Translations under genes and position numbers: made by a program
In this document: piece by piece, positions 8,848-19,221 of the stretch
How positions within the stretch are numbered: position 1 is the first letter of the stretch
How the letters are laid out: each line of letters starts with the position of its first letter
From: Enterobacteriaceae bacterium 89
GTDB taxonomy: Bacteria > Pseudomonadota > Gammaproteobacteria > Enterobacterales > Enterobacteriaceae
Direction of reading: 5' to 3'
Length of the DNA: 64,000 nucleotides
Assembly (NCBI GenBank): GCA_014156375.1
Contig: RQJH01000003.1
Span: forward strand, 1,471,699 to 1,535,698
The notes under the pieces: generated by a model
What the model saw: only the letters and a program-made list of their open reading frames with translations
Told to the model about the DNA's origin: nothing
Databases searched by the model: none

Positions 8848-10101
8848 TTATGCGTAAACCGGGAAACGGGCGCAGATATCCAGCACTTTGCCTTTCACAC
8901 GCTCAATGACCGCTTCGTCATTGATGTTGTCCAGCACGTCACACATCCAGCCTGCCAGCTCTTTCGCTTCGGCTTCTTTGAAGCCACGACGGGTGATTGC
9001 CGGGGAACCGATACGGATACCAGAAGTCACAAATGGGCTCTTCGGATCGTTAGGCACGCTGTTTTTGTTGACGGTGATGTTGGCACGACCCAGAGCAGCG
9101 TCGGCTTCTTTACCGGTCAGGTTTTTATCAACCAGATCCAGCAGGAACAGGTGGTTTTCAGTGCCGCCGGAAACCACTTTGTAACCACGGTTCAGGAACA
9201 CTTCAACCATCGCTTTGGCGTTTTTCGCAACCTGCTGCTGATAGACCTTGAACTCTGGCTCCATCGCTTCTTTCAGCGCTACGGCTTTCGCTGCGATAAC
9301 GTGCATCAGTGGGCCGCCCTGTGCGCTTGGGAACACAGCGGAGTTCAGTTTCTTATACAGATCTTCGTCGCCGCCTTTCGCCAGGATCAGGCCACCGCGT
9401 GGACCCGCAAGGGTTTTGTGGGTGGTGGTGGTCACAACGTGAGCATGCGGAACCGGGTTCGGGTAAACGCCTGCGGCGATCAGGCCCGCAACGTGCGCCA
9501 TATCGACGAACAGCCAGGCACCGATGCTGTCTGCGATTTCACGCATTTTTGCCCAGTCAACCACGCCGGAGTAAGCAGAGAAACCACCGATGATCATCTT
9601 CGGTTTGTGCTCTTTGGCCTGCTTAGCCATGTCTTCGTAGTCAATTTTGCCGGACTCATCAATACCGTAAGGGATGATGTTGTAAAGTTTGCCGGAGAAG
9701 TTAACCGGAGAACCGTGAGTCAGGTGACCGCCCTGCGCCAGGTTCATGCCCAGCACGGTATCGCCCGGCTGCAGCAGCGCGGTGTAGACCGCAAAGTTCG
9801 CCTGGGAGCCAGAGTGCGGCTGCACGTTGGCGTAGTCGGCACCGAACAGCTCTTTGGCACGGTCGATAGCCAGCTGTTCAACAATATCCACATACTCGCA
9901 GCCGCCGTAGTAGCGTTTGCCCGGATAACCTTCAGCATATTTGTTGGTCAGCTGAGAACCCTGAGCCTGCATCACGCGCGGGCTGGTGTAGTTTTCGGAG
10001 GCGATCAGTTCGATGTGCTCTTCCTGACGTACTTTTTCCTGCTCCATAGCCTGCCACAGTTCGGCATCATAATCGGCAATGTTCATTTCACGCTTTAACA
10101 T
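8848..10101 (-). CDS. glyA: Serine hydroxymethyltransferase
   Basis: This PLP enzyme converts serine and tetrahydrofolate to glycine and 5,10-methylene-tetrahydrofolate, the main source of one-carbon units. The 417-residue protein matches E. coli GlyA; the PLP lysine is K229 in TTTTHKT, and the folate/PLP motifs HSGSQAN and DMAHVAG are intact. The start is placed at the ATG at 10101 ([10 protein letters not shown]) to match E. coli; another in-frame ATG two codons upstream is unlikely. A PurR box lies in the upstream region, as in E. coli. It is divergent from hmp. Confidence 0.97.
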   Translation of the reverse strand: MLKREMNIADYDAELWQAMEQEKVRQEEHIELIASENYTSPRVMQAQGSQLTNKYAEGYPGKRYYGGCEYVDIVEQLAIDRAKELFGADYANVQPHSGSQANFAVYTALLQPGDTVLGMNLAQGGHLTHGSPVNFSGKLYNIIPYGIDESGKIDYEDMAKQAKEHKPKMIIGGFSAYSGVVDWAKMREIADSIGAWLFVDMAHVAGLIAAGVYPNPVPHAHVVTTTTHKTLAGPRGGLILAKGGDEDLYKKLNSAVFPSAQGGPLMHVIAAKAVALKEAMEPEFKVYQQQVAKNAKAMVEVFLNRGYKVVSGGTENHLFLLDLVDKNLTGKEADAALGRANITVNKNSVPNDPKSPFVTSGIRIGSPAITRRGFKEAEAKELAGWMCDVLDNINDEAVIERVKGKVLDICARFPVYA

Positions 10102-10160
10102 CCGCATCTCCTGACTCAGCTAACACTTTTAAAGAGGGGCCCTTTTCGGGAACGGCCCAC

Positions 10161-10166
10161 AGTATA
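10161..10166 (-). promoter_or_regulatory. Candidate glyA -10 element
   Basis: On the minus strand TATACT lies about 60 bases before the glyA start. The matching -35 at 17-base spacing is only CTGTTA, which suits a promoter that uses activators. In E. coli MetR activates glyA; I could not place a convincing MetR site here. Confidence 0.5.
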
Positions 10167-10207
10167 ACTGATAAAAAGTGTGATAACAGGTCTTGACATA
10201 CGTTTTT

Positions 10208-10223
10208 ACGCAAACGATTACCT
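10208..10223 (-). promoter_or_regulatory. PurR operator of glyA
   Basis: The minus strand reads AGGTAATCGTTTGCGT, which fits the 16-base PurR box (ACGCAAACGTTTTCGT type) and is, as I recall, the same as the E. coli glyA site. It lies about 110 bases before the glyA start, so purine excess should lower glyA expression. Confidence 0.8.
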
Positions 10224-10320
10224 TGCCGCCCTGCAAGGGTTTGAGGCACAAAGTCTTCGCTGCGTTAAGCGGATTTCTTTTCAGCTTTGTGATGCAGATT
10301 TTTCACCTGGCAAACAACCC

Positions 10321-10347
10321 TTTACATCTGAGGGACTTTTTTATAAC
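10321..10347 (+). promoter_or_regulatory. Candidate hmp promoter
   Basis: TTTACA at 10321-10326 and TATAAC at 10342-10347 are separated by 15 bases. The -10 runs into the NsrR operator, as expected for a promoter repressed by NsrR. Confidence 0.45.
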
Positions 10348-10367
10348 ATGCATTTAAAATGCAATAT
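10345..10367 (+). promoter_or_regulatory. NsrR operator of hmp
   Basis: CATGCATTT-A-AAATGCAAT is a near-perfect dyad matching the NsrR consensus, which repeats AAGATGCATTT inversely. NsrR is an iron-sulfur repressor released by nitric oxide. Its place over the hmp -10 explains nitric oxide induction of hmp. Confidence 0.8.
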
Positions 10368-10392
10368 TAAGAAACCCCAAAAGGACATTGCT

Positions 10393-11571
10393 ATGCTCGA
10401 CGCTCAAACCATCGCTACCGTTAAAGCCACCATTCCCCTGCTGGTCGAAACCGGACCAAAGCTCACCGCCCATTTTTACGACCGTATGTTTGCCCATAAT
10501 CCGGAGCTCAAAGAGATCTTCAATATGAGCAACCAGCGTAATGGCGATCAGCGTGAAGCGCTGTTCAACGCCATTGCGGCCTACGCTAGCAACATTGAGA
10601 ATCTGGCGGCCCTGCTGCCGGCGGTTGAGAAAATCGCCCAGAAGCACACCAGCTTCCAGATCAAACCAGAGCAGTATGCGATTGTTGGCGGTCATTTACT
10701 GGCGACGCTCGACGAAATGTTCAGCCCGGGCCAGGAAGTTCTCGATGCCTGGGGTAAAGCGTATGGCGTGCTGGCCGACGTCTTTATTCAGCGTGAAGAT
10801 CAGATCTATAAAGAAAGCGCGGCGAAAAACGGCGGCTGGGAAGGTACCCGTCCATTCCGTATTGTCAGCAAAGCCCCGCAAAGTGCACTTATTACCAGTT
10901 TTGAATTCGAAGCCGTCGACGGCGGCGCGGTGGCTGATTACCAGCCGGGCCAGTATCTTGGCGTGTGGCTGAAGCCGGAAGGATTCGCACATCAGGAAAT
11001 CCGTCAGTACTCCCTCACCCGCCAGCCAAATGGTAAAAGCTACCGCATCGCCGTGAAGCGCGAAAACGGTGGCCAGGTGTCCGAGTGGCTGCACGATGTG
11101 GCTAAAGCTGGCGATGTGGTTCATCTGGCGGCACCAGCGGGCGATTTCTTTATGAACGTTGCCAGCTCTACCCCGGTTACGCTGATTTCGGCTGGCGTTG
11201 GTCAGACTCCGATGCTGGCGATGCTCCATACTCTGGCTGCGCAAAAACACCAGGCGCAGGTGAACTGGTTCCACGCGGCGGAAAATGGCCGGGTTCATGC
11301 TTTTGCTGATGAAGTGAAGGCGCTGGGTGCTTCGCTGCCGCAATTCTCTTCACACGTCTGGTTCAACAAACCTGAAGCAAATGATGCGTTTGATAGTGAA
11401 GGACTGATGGATTTACGCGCTCGTGAAGGTCAGTTCAGCGATCCAGCTATGCAGTTCTATCTTTGCGGCCCGGTTGGCTTTATGCAGTTCGCTGCGAAGC
11501 AGCTGGTCGAGCTTGGCGTGAACGCTGAGAACATCCACTACGAATGCTTTGGCCCGCATAAGGTTCTTTAA
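10393..11571 (+). CDS. hmp: Flavohaemoglobin, nitric oxide dioxygenase
   Basis: Hmp oxidises nitric oxide with O2 and NAD(P)H to nitrate in the cytoplasm. The 392-residue protein has a globin domain (about 1-137, proximal haem histidine H85 in AQKHTSF), an FAD domain (about 150-255, [10 protein letters not shown]) and an NAD domain with GVGQTPM and the C-terminal YLCGPVGFM. The start is the ATG at 10393 ([10 protein letters not shown]), which matches E. coli; the open frame runs on upstream without a better start. An NsrR operator precedes it. Monocistronic, followed by one REP unit. Confidence 0.96.
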   Translation: MLDAQTIATVKATIPLLVETGPKLTAHFYDRMFAHNPELKEIFNMSNQRNGDQREALFNAIAAYASNIENLAALLPAVEKIAQKHTSFQIKPEQYAIVGGHLLATLDEMFSPGQEVLDAWGKAYGVLADVFIQREDQIYKESAAKNGGWEGTRPFRIVSKAPQSALITSFEFEAVDGGAVADYQPGQYLGVWLKPEGFAHQEIRQYSLTRQPNGKSYRIAVKRENGGQVSEWLHDVAKAGDVVHLAAPAGDFFMNVASSTPVTLISAGVGQTPMLAMLHTLAAQKHQAQVNWFHAAENGRVHAFADEVKALGASLPQFSSHVWFNKPEANDAFDSEGLMDLRAREGQFSDPAMQFYLCGPVGFMQFAAKQLVELGVNAENIHYECFGPHKVL

Positions 11572-11579
11572 TTTTCTGA

Positions 11580-11610
11580 TTGCCCGGCGGCGCTGCGCTT
11601 GCCGGGCATA
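11580..11610. repeat. Single REP element after hmp
   Basis: TGCCCGGCGGCGCTGCGCTTGCCGGGCA is a REP-type imperfect palindrome directly after the hmp stop codon. Confidence 0.8.
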
Positions 11611-11749
11611 CATTATGGCCCACTGTTCACGCTTCGTTACAGCATCTGGTCGATCCACTTAAGAATTTCCCCACATCCGCGCAAAAAAAGAAGCAGAGGT
11701 AATGTGTTATCATTACTTCTTTCCCGCTTATGTTTTGGGCCTCGTTTTT

Positions 11750-13279
11750 ATGCAGCAACCTGTTGTACTCATCGGAGAGTGGCTGGTTACGCCGTCGGTT
11801 AACCAAATCAGTCGCCAGGGACGCCAACTTACCTTAGAACCTCGCCTGATCGATCTGCTGGTTTACTTTGCCCATCATCCTGATGAGGTTCTGAGCCGTG
11901 ACGAACTGATCGAGAATATCTGGACGCGCAATATCGTCACCAATCACGTGGTGACGCAGAGCATTTCTGAGCTGCGTAAGTCACTGAAAGACGGCGATGA
12001 GAGCAGCCCGGAATACATCGTCACCGTCCCCAAGCGCGGCTATAAGCTGACGGCCACGGTCATCTGGTGCGCCGAAGAAGGTGAAGAGCTTCAGCCTGTG
12101 CCGGTCACCGCTCCTTCAGCGCCGACACCAATCCCGCGCCCGGAAGCTGCGCTAAAAGCATCGCAAGACCAATTACCACCAGCCGACCCTCCGCCAAAAG
12201 CCAAACACACCACTTCATTTTGGGTCTGGAGCCTGTTCCTGCTGGCGTTAGGCAGCTGCGTGGCGCTGGTGGCATTGTCGACATTCAATTCCCATCCGCC
12301 GGTAGCAAAAACGCGTATTCTGCTCAACCCGCGCGATATTGATGTTCGTCTGGTGGACGGCAACTCCTGTAATAACTGGGCTTCGCAGCGTTCCTACGCC
12401 GTGGGTCTGGGAAGCCTGATCACCACCTCGCTGAACACCTTTTCGACCTACATGGTTCACGATAAAACCAACTACAACGTCAATGAACCGAGCAGCTCCG
12501 GGAAAACCCTGACCATAGAATTCGTCAACCAGCGCCACTACCGGGCGCAGCAGTGCTTTATGTCCGTCCAGCTGGTGGATAACGCCGACGGCTCGATGAT
12601 GCTGGATAAACGCTATTTCATTACCAACGACAATCAGGTCACCATTCAAAGCGACCTGATGAGCAGCCTTTCACAGGCGCTGACCCAACCGTGGTCAGAA
12701 GCGATGCAGGCGCTGCTGCGTCAGTATCAGCCAGCGCAAAGCGCGTCGCTGGCTCAGCTTTATCAGGCCCATCAGCTGTTGATGAACGGCGATGCGGATT
12801 CCCTGAGTAAAGCCAGCGCCCAGCTGGACGAGATGATTAAACAGACTCCCGACTTCACCTATGCGCGCGTCGAAAAGGCGCTGGTGGATGCTCTGCGTCA
12901 TTCCCAACAGCCATTAGATGACACGCTGCAGGCAGCGTTTAATAAAGAGATCGATCAGCTCAGCAATACCCCGGAAATAAAACAAACTTCTGGTTTCTGG
13001 CAGGTCAAAGCCATCGAGAAATTAAGTCAGGGTCAGGTGGACCAGGCCAATGAAGCAATTAATTCTGCGATTGACCTGGAAATGTCGTGGATGAATTATG
13101 TGCTACTGGGCAAAGTCTACGAGATGAAAGGCGAAAACCGCCTGGCAGCAGATGCGTACATTACGGCATTTAATTTACGTCCCGGTGCCAACACACTGTA
13201 CTGGATTGAAAACAGCGTATTCCAGACCTCCCTCACCCGTGTTGTTCCTTATTTAGACAACTTCCTCTCTTCAGAATAA
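11750..13279 (+). CDS. cadC: Membrane-bound transcriptional activator CadC (ToxR-like)
   Basis: CadC senses low external pH and lysine and activates cadBA. The 509-residue protein has an N-terminal OmpR-type winged helix (about 1-105; LEPRLIDLLVYF, TNHVVTQSISELRKSL, VPKRGYKL), a proline-rich linker, one membrane helix (about 160-182, FWVWSLFLLALGS) and a periplasmic sensor domain ending in LRPGANTLYWIEN. It matches E. coli CadC along its length. The start is the ATG at 11750 (MQQPVV), as in E. coli, not the upstream in-frame ATG at 11702. It sits upstream of cadBA in the same direction; lysine control through LysP is family knowledge. Confidence 0.95.
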   Translation: MQQPVVLIGEWLVTPSVNQISRQGRQLTLEPRLIDLLVYFAHHPDEVLSRDELIENIWTRNIVTNHVVTQSISELRKSLKDGDESSPEYIVTVPKRGYKLTATVIWCAEEGEELQPVPVTAPSAPTPIPRPEAALKASQDQLPPADPPPKAKHTTSFWVWSLFLLALGSCVALVALSTFNSHPPVAKTRILLNPRDIDVRLVDGNSCNNWASQRSYAVGLGSLITTSLNTFSTYMVHDKTNYNVNEPSSSGKTLTIEFVNQRHYRAQQCFMSVQLVDNADGSMMLDKRYFITNDNQVTIQSDLMSSLSQALTQPWSEAMQALLRQYQPAQSASLAQLYQAHQLLMNGDADSLSKASAQLDEMIKQTPDFTYARVEKALVDALRHSQQPLDDTLQAAFNKEIDQLSNTPEIKQTSGFWQVKAIEKLSQGQVDQANEAINSAIDLEMSWMNYVLLGKVYEMKGENRLAADAYITAFNLRPGANTLYWIENSVFQTSLTRVVPYLDNFLSSE

Positions 13280-13644
13280 GTACAGACCGAAGATGCCCAA
13301 ATTATTGGGCATCTTGAGGTTAATTAAATGTATATAAACCTCTGACTGATTGTTATTTAAAAGCCATACTCCCGCGGTTTAGCACAACACCTCAGCAACA
13401 AAGTAAATTCATATCAATGCACTGTAAAGTAAGCATATTTATCTTTTTATGATATCAACATGTCATCCTGATATGTTGCGTGAAAAAGCTCAAGAGGTCA
13501 TTTGTCTGATGTTTGCAGTTATTTCACTTTATCTTTAGGACTTCTCCGATACAGAGGCATAACCTTGTTGTCAGTCGGTCGGATCAGTAAATCGCTCTAC
13601 ATCATGATCTGCGCCTCCCAAATAATCCTACGGAGAAAACAAAC
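13280..13644 (+). promoter_or_regulatory. cadC-cadB intergenic region with Pcad
   Basis: This 365-base AT-rich stretch holds no gene. A hairpin (AGATGCCCAA...TTGGGCATCT, 13290-13315) closes cadC. The remainder, rich in A/T tracts around 13320-13560, is the expected place of CadC and H-NS binding at the cadBA promoter. I could not assign exact CadC sites. CGGAGAAAA before 13645 is the cadB ribosome site. Confidence 0.55.
13290..13315 (+). terminator. Hairpin after cadC
   Basis: An 11-base perfect stem (AAGATGCCCAA / TTGGGCATCTT) with a four-base loop begins 11 bases after the cadC stop. No long T run follows, so termination may be partial. Confidence 0.6.
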
Positions 13645-14973
13645 ATGAGTTCTGCCAAAAAGATCGGGCTATTTGCCTGTACCGGTGTGGTAGCCGGTAA
13701 TATGATGGGGAGCGGTATTGCCTTATTACCTGCGAACCTCGCAGGGATCGGCGGTATTGCAATCTGGGGTTGGGTTATTTCTATTATTGGTGCAATGTCG
13801 CTGGCTTATGTTTATGCTCGCCTGGCAACCAAAAACCCGCAGCAGGGTGGCCCAATTGCTTACGCCGGTGAAATTTCTCCGGCCTTCGGTTTCCAGACCG
13901 GCGTGCTTTATTATCATGCCAACTGGATTGGTAACCTGGCTATCGGCATCACCGCCGTCTCTTACCTTTCCACCTTCTTCCCGATTCTGAATAACCCGGT
14001 TCCGGCAGGTCTTGCCTGTATCGCTATCGTGTGGATTTTCACCTTCGTGAACATGCTCGGTGGCTCCTGGGTTAGCCGTCTGACCACCATTGGTCTGGTG
14101 CTGGTGCTGATCCCGGTCGTAGTGACCGCGGTTGTCGGCTGGCACTGGTTTGATATCAACACCTATCACGCGAACTGGAACACTTCTCAGACCACTGATT
14201 ATCACGCGGTGATCAAAAGTATCCTGCTGTGCCTGTGGGCGTTCGTTGGGGTTGAGTCTGCCGCGGTGAGTACCGGGATGGTGAAAGATCCAAAACGTAC
14301 CGTACCGCTGGCAACCATGCTGGGTACCGCTCTGGCTGGTGTGGTTTACATCCTTGCCACTCAGGTTATCTCCGGTATGTACCCTGCTTCTCAGATGGCC
14401 GCTTCCGGTGCACCGTTCGCCATCAGTGCTTCCACCATTATGGGCAGCTGGGCTGCGCCAATGGTTTCCGCCTTCACCGCCTTCGCCTGTCTGACTTCCC
14501 TGGGTTCATGGATGATGCTGGTAGGTCAGGCCGGTCAGCGTGCTGCCAACGACGGTAACTTCCCGAAAATTTACGGCGAAGTGGATGCTAACGGTATTCC
14601 GAAAAAAGGCCTGCTGCTGGCAGCCGTGAAAATGACCGTGCTGATGATCCTCATCACCATCATGAACTCCAGTGGCGGTAAAGCTTCTGACCTGTTCGGT
14701 GAACTGACCGGTATCGCGGTTCTGCTGACCATGCTGCCTTACTTCTACTCCTGCGTTGACCTGATTCGCTTCGAAGGCGTCAACATCCGCAACGTGGTCA
14801 GCCTGATTTGTTCCGTGCTCGGCTGTGCGTTCTGCTTCATCGCCCTGATGGGTGCAAGCTCCTTCGAACTGTCCGGCACCTTTATCGTCAGCCTGATTAT
14901 TCTGATGTTCTACGGTCGCAAAATGAATCAGCGCGAACATCACGACGACGACAGCACCGCCAGCGCACATTAA
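13645..14973 (+). CDS. cadB: Lysine/cadaverine antiporter
   Basis: CadB exchanges external lysine for internal cadaverine across the inner membrane, completing the proton-consuming cycle with CadA. The 442-residue, twelve-helix APC-family protein matches E. coli CadB; the helix 1 motif GNMMGSGIALLPANLA is characteristic of the basic amino acid/polyamine antiporters. GGAG lies eight bases before the ATG. It is first in the cadBA operon, 81 bases before cadA. Confidence 0.95.
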   Translation: MSSAKKIGLFACTGVVAGNMMGSGIALLPANLAGIGGIAIWGWVISIIGAMSLAYVYARLATKNPQQGGPIAYAGEISPAFGFQTGVLYYHANWIGNLAIGITAVSYLSTFFPILNNPVPAGLACIAIVWIFTFVNMLGGSWVSRLTTIGLVLVLIPVVVTAVVGWHWFDINTYHANWNTSQTTDYHAVIKSILLCLWAFVGVESAAVSTGMVKDPKRTVPLATMLGTALAGVVYILATQVISGMYPASQMAASGAPFAISASTIMGSWAAPMVSAFTAFACLTSLGSWMMLVGQAGQRAANDGNFPKIYGEVDANGIPKKGLLLAAVKMTVLMILITIMNSSGGKASDLFGELTGIAVLLTMLPYFYSCVDLIRFEGVNIRNVVSLICSVLGCAFCFIALMGASSFELSGTFIVSLIILMFYGRKMNQREHHDDDSTASAH

Positions 14974-14994
14974 TCACTAACCCTATTTCCTGAA

Positions 14995-15031
14995 GCCCTT
15001 CCCTGACCTGTCACACCGTGGCGGGAGGGGC
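14995..15031 (+). other. cadB-cadA intergenic hairpin
   Basis: GCCCTTCCC and GGGAGGGGC can pair (one G-U) around a 19-base loop. No T run follows, so it looks like an RNA stability or processing element inside the operon and not a terminator. Confidence 0.45.
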
Positions 15032-15054
15032 TCTCTACGCCTGGAGAAATGACT

Positions 15055-17196
15055 ATGAACGTTATTGCTATCATGAATCACATGGGTGTTTACTTCAAAG
15101 AAGAGCCCATCCGTGAACTGCACCGCGCCCTGGAGCGCCTGAATTTCCGCATCGTGTATCCTAACGATCGCGAAGACCTGCTGAAGCTGATTGAGAACAA
15201 CTCCCGCCTGTGCGGCGTGATCTTCGACTGGGATAAATACAACCTGGAGCTGTGCGAAGAGATCAGCAAACTGAATGAGTACATGCCGCTGTATGCGTTT
15301 GCTAACACCTACTCCACTCTGGACGTGAGCCTGAACGATCTGCGGATGCAGGTTCGCTTCTTCGAATATGCACTGGGTGCAGCGGACGATATCGCAGCAA
15401 AAATTCAGCAGAATACCGATGAATACATCGACACCATTCTGCCTCCGCTGACTAAAGCGCTGTTCAAATACGTGCGTGAAGGCAAATACACCTTCTGTAC
15501 CCCAGGCCACATGGGCGGTACCGCGTTCCAGAAAAGCCCGGTCGGCAGCATCTTCTATGACTTCTTTGGCCCTAACACCATGAAGTCTGATATCTCCATT
15601 TCCGTGTCTGAACTGGGTTCCCTGCTGGATCACAGCGGTCCGCACAAAGAAGCGGAAGAGTATATCGCTCGCGTGTTCAACGCTGAACGTAGCTACATGG
15701 TGACCAACGGGACTTCCACCGCCAACAAAATTGTCGGGATGTACTCTGCGCCTGCGGGCAGCACCGTGCTGATTGACCGTAACTGCCACAAATCGCTGAC
15801 CCATCTGATGATGATGAGCGACATTACGCCAATCTATTTCCGTCCAACCCGTAACGCCTACGGCATTCTGGGTGGTATTCCACAGAGCGAATTCCAGCAC
15901 GCGACTATCGCTAAGCGCGTGAAAGAAACTCCGAACGCCACCTGGCCGGTGCACGCCGTTATCACTAACTCCACCTATGACGGCCTGCTGTACAACACCG
16001 ACTACATCAAGAAAACGCTGGATGTGAAATCCATCCACTTCGACTCAGCGTGGGTGCCTTACACCAACTTCTCTCCAATCTATGCCGGTAAATGCGGCAT
16101 GAGCGGCGGCCGTGTGGAAGGGAAAGTGATTTATGAAACTCAGTCCACTCACAAACTGCTGGCGGCGTTCTCTCAGGCTTCAATGATCCACGTGAAAGGT
16201 GACGTTAACGAAGAAACCTTTAACGAAGCCTACATGATGCACACCACCACTTCTCCGCACTACGGTATCGTGGCTTCCACCGAAACCGCCGCGGCGATGA
16301 TGAAAGGCAATGCCGGTAAGCGTCTGATCAACGGCTCTATCGAACGCTCCATCAAGTTCCGTAAAGAGATCAAACGTCTGAAAGGCGAATCTGAAGGCTG
16401 GTTCTTCGACGTCTGGCAGCCAGAGCATATCGATCAGCCAGAATGCTGGCCACTGCGTTCCGACAGCGCATGGCACGGTTTCAAAAACATCGATAACGAG
16501 CACATGTACCTCGACCCGATTAAAGTCACCATTCTGACTCCGGGGATGAAAAAAGACGGTTCCATGGACGACTTCGGTATTCCGGCCAGCATTGTGGCGA
16601 AATACCTGGACGAACACGGCATCGTGGTAGAGAAAACCGGTCCGTACAACCTGCTGTTCCTGTTCAGCATTGGTATCGACAAAACCAAAGCGCTGAGCCT
16701 GCTGCGTGCGCTGACTGACTTCAAACGCGCGTTCGACCTGAACCTGCGTGTGAAAAACATGCTGCCGTCGCTGTACCGCGAAGATCCTGAATTCTACGAA
16801 AACATGCGTATTCAGGAACTGGCGCAGAACATTCACAAACTGGTTGAGAAACACAACCTGCCAGACCTGATGTTCCGTGCGTTCGAAGTGCTGCCATCCA
16901 TGGTGATGACGCCATACGCCGCGTTCCAGAAAGAGCTGCACGGTGAAACCGAAGAGGTGTATATGGAAGAGACCGTTGGCCGCGTCAATGCCAACATGAT
17001 CCTGCCGTACCCTCCTGGAGTACCGCTGGTAATGCCAGGTGAGATGATCACCGAGGAAAGCCGTCCGGTGCTGGAATTCCTGCAGATGCTGTGCGAAATC
17101 GGTGCTCACTATCCGGGCTTCGAAACCGATATCCACGGTGCTTATCGTCAGGCTGACGGTCGCTATACCGTTAAAGTTTTGAAAAACAGTAAGTAA
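15055..17196 (+). CDS. cadA: Inducible lysine decarboxylase CadA (LdcI)
   Basis: This cytoplasmic PLP enzyme converts lysine to cadaverine and CO2, consuming a proton; the E. coli enzyme is a decamer inhibited by ppGpp. The 713-residue protein has the wing domain (1-130), the PLP domain with TPGHMGGTAF and the PLP lysine K367 in QSTHKLL, and the C-terminal domain with ILPYPPGVPL. Two ATGs lie at 15049 and 15055. GGAG is two bases from the first and eight from the second, so 15055 is chosen, which also matches E. coli. Near identity to E. coli CadA makes the substrate firm. Confidence 0.97.
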   Translation: MNVIAIMNHMGVYFKEEPIRELHRALERLNFRIVYPNDREDLLKLIENNSRLCGVIFDWDKYNLELCEEISKLNEYMPLYAFANTYSTLDVSLNDLRMQVRFFEYALGAADDIAAKIQQNTDEYIDTILPPLTKALFKYVREGKYTFCTPGHMGGTAFQKSPVGSIFYDFFGPNTMKSDISISVSELGSLLDHSGPHKEAEEYIARVFNAERSYMVTNGTSTANKIVGMYSAPAGSTVLIDRNCHKSLTHLMMMSDITPIYFRPTRNAYGILGGIPQSEFQHATIAKRVKETPNATWPVHAVITNSTYDGLLYNTDYIKKTLDVKSIHFDSAWVPYTNFSPIYAGKCGMSGGRVEGKVIYETQSTHKLLAAFSQASMIHVKGDVNEETFNEAYMMHTTTSPHYGIVASTETAAAMMKGNAGKRLINGSIERSIKFRKEIKRLKGESEGWFFDVWQPEHIDQPECWPLRSDSAWHGFKNIDNEHMYLDPIKVTILTPGMKKDGSMDDFGIPASIVAKYLDEHGIVVEKTGPYNLLFLFSIGIDKTKALSLLRALTDFKRAFDLNLRVKNMLPSLYREDPEFYENMRIQELAQNIHKLVEKHNLPDLMFRAFEVLPSMVMTPYAAFQKELHGETEEVYMEETVGRVNANMILPYPPGVPLVMPGEMITEESRPVLEFLQMLCEIGAHYPGFETDIHGAYRQADGRYTVKVLKNSK

Positions 17197-17205
17197 GCCG
17201 TTGAA

Positions 17206-17276
17206 TGCCCGGCGGCGCTGCGCTTGCACGGGCCTACATTTCCCGTAGGTCCGGCAAGCATCGCGCCGCCGGGCAT
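17206..17276. repeat. BIME between cadA and dtpC
   Basis: Two REP units face each other (TGCCCGGCGGCGCTGCGC... and ...GCGCCGCCGGGCA) with a central GGCCTACA...TGTAGG-like linker. It separates cadA from dtpC and may set the stability of the cadBA message. Confidence 0.85.
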
Positions 17277-17309
17277 TCTCATTTTGGCCGCTGGATTATT
17301 GGAGAGACC

Positions 17310-18770
17310 ATGAAAACACCCTCACAACCGCGCGCGATCTATTACATCGTGGCGATTCAAATCTGGGAATACTTCAGCTTTTACGGCATGCGCGCCCTGC
17401 TCATCCTTTATCTCACCCACCAGCTTGGCTTTGACGACAGTCACGCCATCAGTCTTTTCAGCGCTTACGCGTCCCTCGTTTACGTAACCCCTATTCTTGG
17501 CGGCTGGCTGGCCGACCGCCTGCTCGGCAACCGCACCGCGGTGATTGCCGGGGCGCTGTTGATGACGCTGGGCCATGTGGTGCTCGGCGTGGAGTCTGAC
17601 TCGACGTGGAGCCTGTACCTGGCGCTGGCGATCATTATCTGCGGCTACGGACTGTTTAAATCCAACATCAGCGTTCTGCTAGGCGAGCTGTACGCGCCGG
17701 ATGATGAACGTCGCGACGGCGGTTTTTCCCTGCTGTATGCAGCGGGCAACGTCGGCTCAATTGCTGCCCCTATCGCCTGTGGGCTGGCGGCGCAGTGGTA
17801 CGGCTGGCACATCGGTTTTGCGCTGGCGGGGATTGGCATGTTTATCGGCCTGATGATTTTCCTCAGCGGCCACCGCCACTTCCGGGAAACCCGTGGCGTG
17901 AACAAACCGGCGCTGGTGGCGAAAAAATTCGCTCTGCCCACCTGGGGCTGGCTGCTGGTGATGCTGTGTCTGGCACCGGTGTTCTTTACGCTGCTGCTGG
18001 AAAACAACTGGTCAGGCTATCTGCTGGCGATCGTGTGCGTGTTTGCCGCGCAGATGGTGGCGCGGATCATGATCAAATCGCCGGAACACCGCCGGGCGCT
18101 GTGGCAGATTGTTCTGCTGATGCTGACCGGGACGTTGTTCTGGGTGCTGGCGCAGCAGGGCGGTAGTTCCATCAGCCTGTTTATCGATCACTTTGTCGAC
18201 AGACGCGTACTGAATATTGAAGTCCCCACCGCCCTGTTCCAGTCGGTGAACGCCTTTGCGGTGATGGCGGCCGGCGTGGCGCTGACCTGGCTTGCTCTGC
18301 CGCAGGGCAGCGTGCGCACGGTACTTCGCGTATGGATGAAATTCGCCTTTGGCCTGGCGCTGATGGGATGTGGTTTTATGCTGCTGGCGCTAAACGCCCG
18401 CCGGGGTCAGCTCAATGGTCACGCCTCGATGGGACTGATGATCACCGGGCTGGCGCTGATGGGCTTTGCCGAGCTGTTTATCGATCCGGTTGCGATGGCG
18501 CAGATCACGCGTCTGAACATGCCGGGCGTCACCGGCGTGTTAACCGGGATCTATATGCTGGCTACCGGCGCGGTCGCTAACTGGCTGGCGGGCGTTGTCG
18601 CCCAACAGACCACGGAGTCACAAATCAGTGAAACAGCCATTGCCGCCTATGGGCACTTTTTCTCACAGATGGGGGAATGGACGCTGGTAGCCGTGGTGGC
18701 CATTGTGGCGGTGATTGCGCTGAGAAAGGTGTTTAGCAATAACGTGACGGGATTGCCGGAGAGCGATTGA
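17310..18770 (+). CDS. dtpC: Dipeptide/tripeptide permease DtpC (POT family)
   Basis: This proton-dependent oligopeptide transporter has 486 residues. The start region [14 protein letters not shown] and the POT motifs ([28 protein letters not shown], and the [12 protein letters not shown] segment near residue 140) match E. coli DtpC (YjdL), which prefers dipeptides with a C-terminal lysine. The start is the ATG at 17310 after GGAGAG. In E. coli it also follows cadA, so supply of lysine peptides to the decarboxylase is a reasonable inference. Confidence 0.93.
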   Translation: MKTPSQPRAIYYIVAIQIWEYFSFYGMRALLILYLTHQLGFDDSHAISLFSAYASLVYVTPILGGWLADRLLGNRTAVIAGALLMTLGHVVLGVESDSTWSLYLALAIIICGYGLFKSNISVLLGELYAPDDERRDGGFSLLYAAGNVGSIAAPIACGLAAQWYGWHIGFALAGIGMFIGLMIFLSGHRHFRETRGVNKPALVAKKFALPTWGWLLVMLCLAPVFFTLLLENNWSGYLLAIVCVFAAQMVARIMIKSPEHRRALWQIVLLMLTGTLFWVLAQQGGSSISLFIDHFVDRRVLNIEVPTALFQSVNAFAVMAAGVALTWLALPQGSVRTVLRVWMKFAFGLALMGCGFMLLALNARRGQLNGHASMGLMITGLALMGFAELFIDPVAMAQITRLNMPGVTGVLTGIYMLATGAVANWLAGVVAQQTTESQISETAIAAYGHFFSQMGEWTLVAVVAIVAVIALRKVFSNNVTGLPESD

Positions 18771-18775
18771 CCCGC

Positions 18776-18812
18776 TTCGCTGCCCGGTCAACACGACGGG
18801 CAGCGAAAACAG
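18776..18812. terminator. Terminator between dtpC and glnB
   Basis: CGCTGCCCG and CGGGCAGCG pair around the loop GTCAACACGA, followed by AAAA. It lies between the convergent dtpC and glnB genes and probably serves both. Confidence 0.7.
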
Positions 18813-18818
18813 GAAACA

Positions 18819-19193
<375 letters not shown>

Positions 19194-19221
19194 CTATCAT
19201 AACGTTGGTGTGTCCGTCGGG

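Noticed and set aside
9151..10098. 315-codon plus-strand frame opposite glyA
   Set aside because: It is the antisense shadow of a highly expressed gene with biased codon use; no recognisable motif or ribosome site.
10193..10221. TTGACA on the plus strand between glyA and hmp as an hmp promoter
   Set aside because: No acceptable -10 lies 16-18 bases downstream, and the NsrR operator and a better -10 are near 10342-10367.
11702..11749. Upstream start for CadC adding 16 residues
   Set aside because: The E. coli protein begins at MQQPVV, and the added residues (MCYHYFFPAY...) do not belong to the winged-helix domain.
14983..16038. 351-codon minus-strand frame opposite cadA, and a similar one at 16180-17229
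   Set aside because: Both are antisense shadows of cadA; composition is rich in His, Val and Gln as expected from complement codons.
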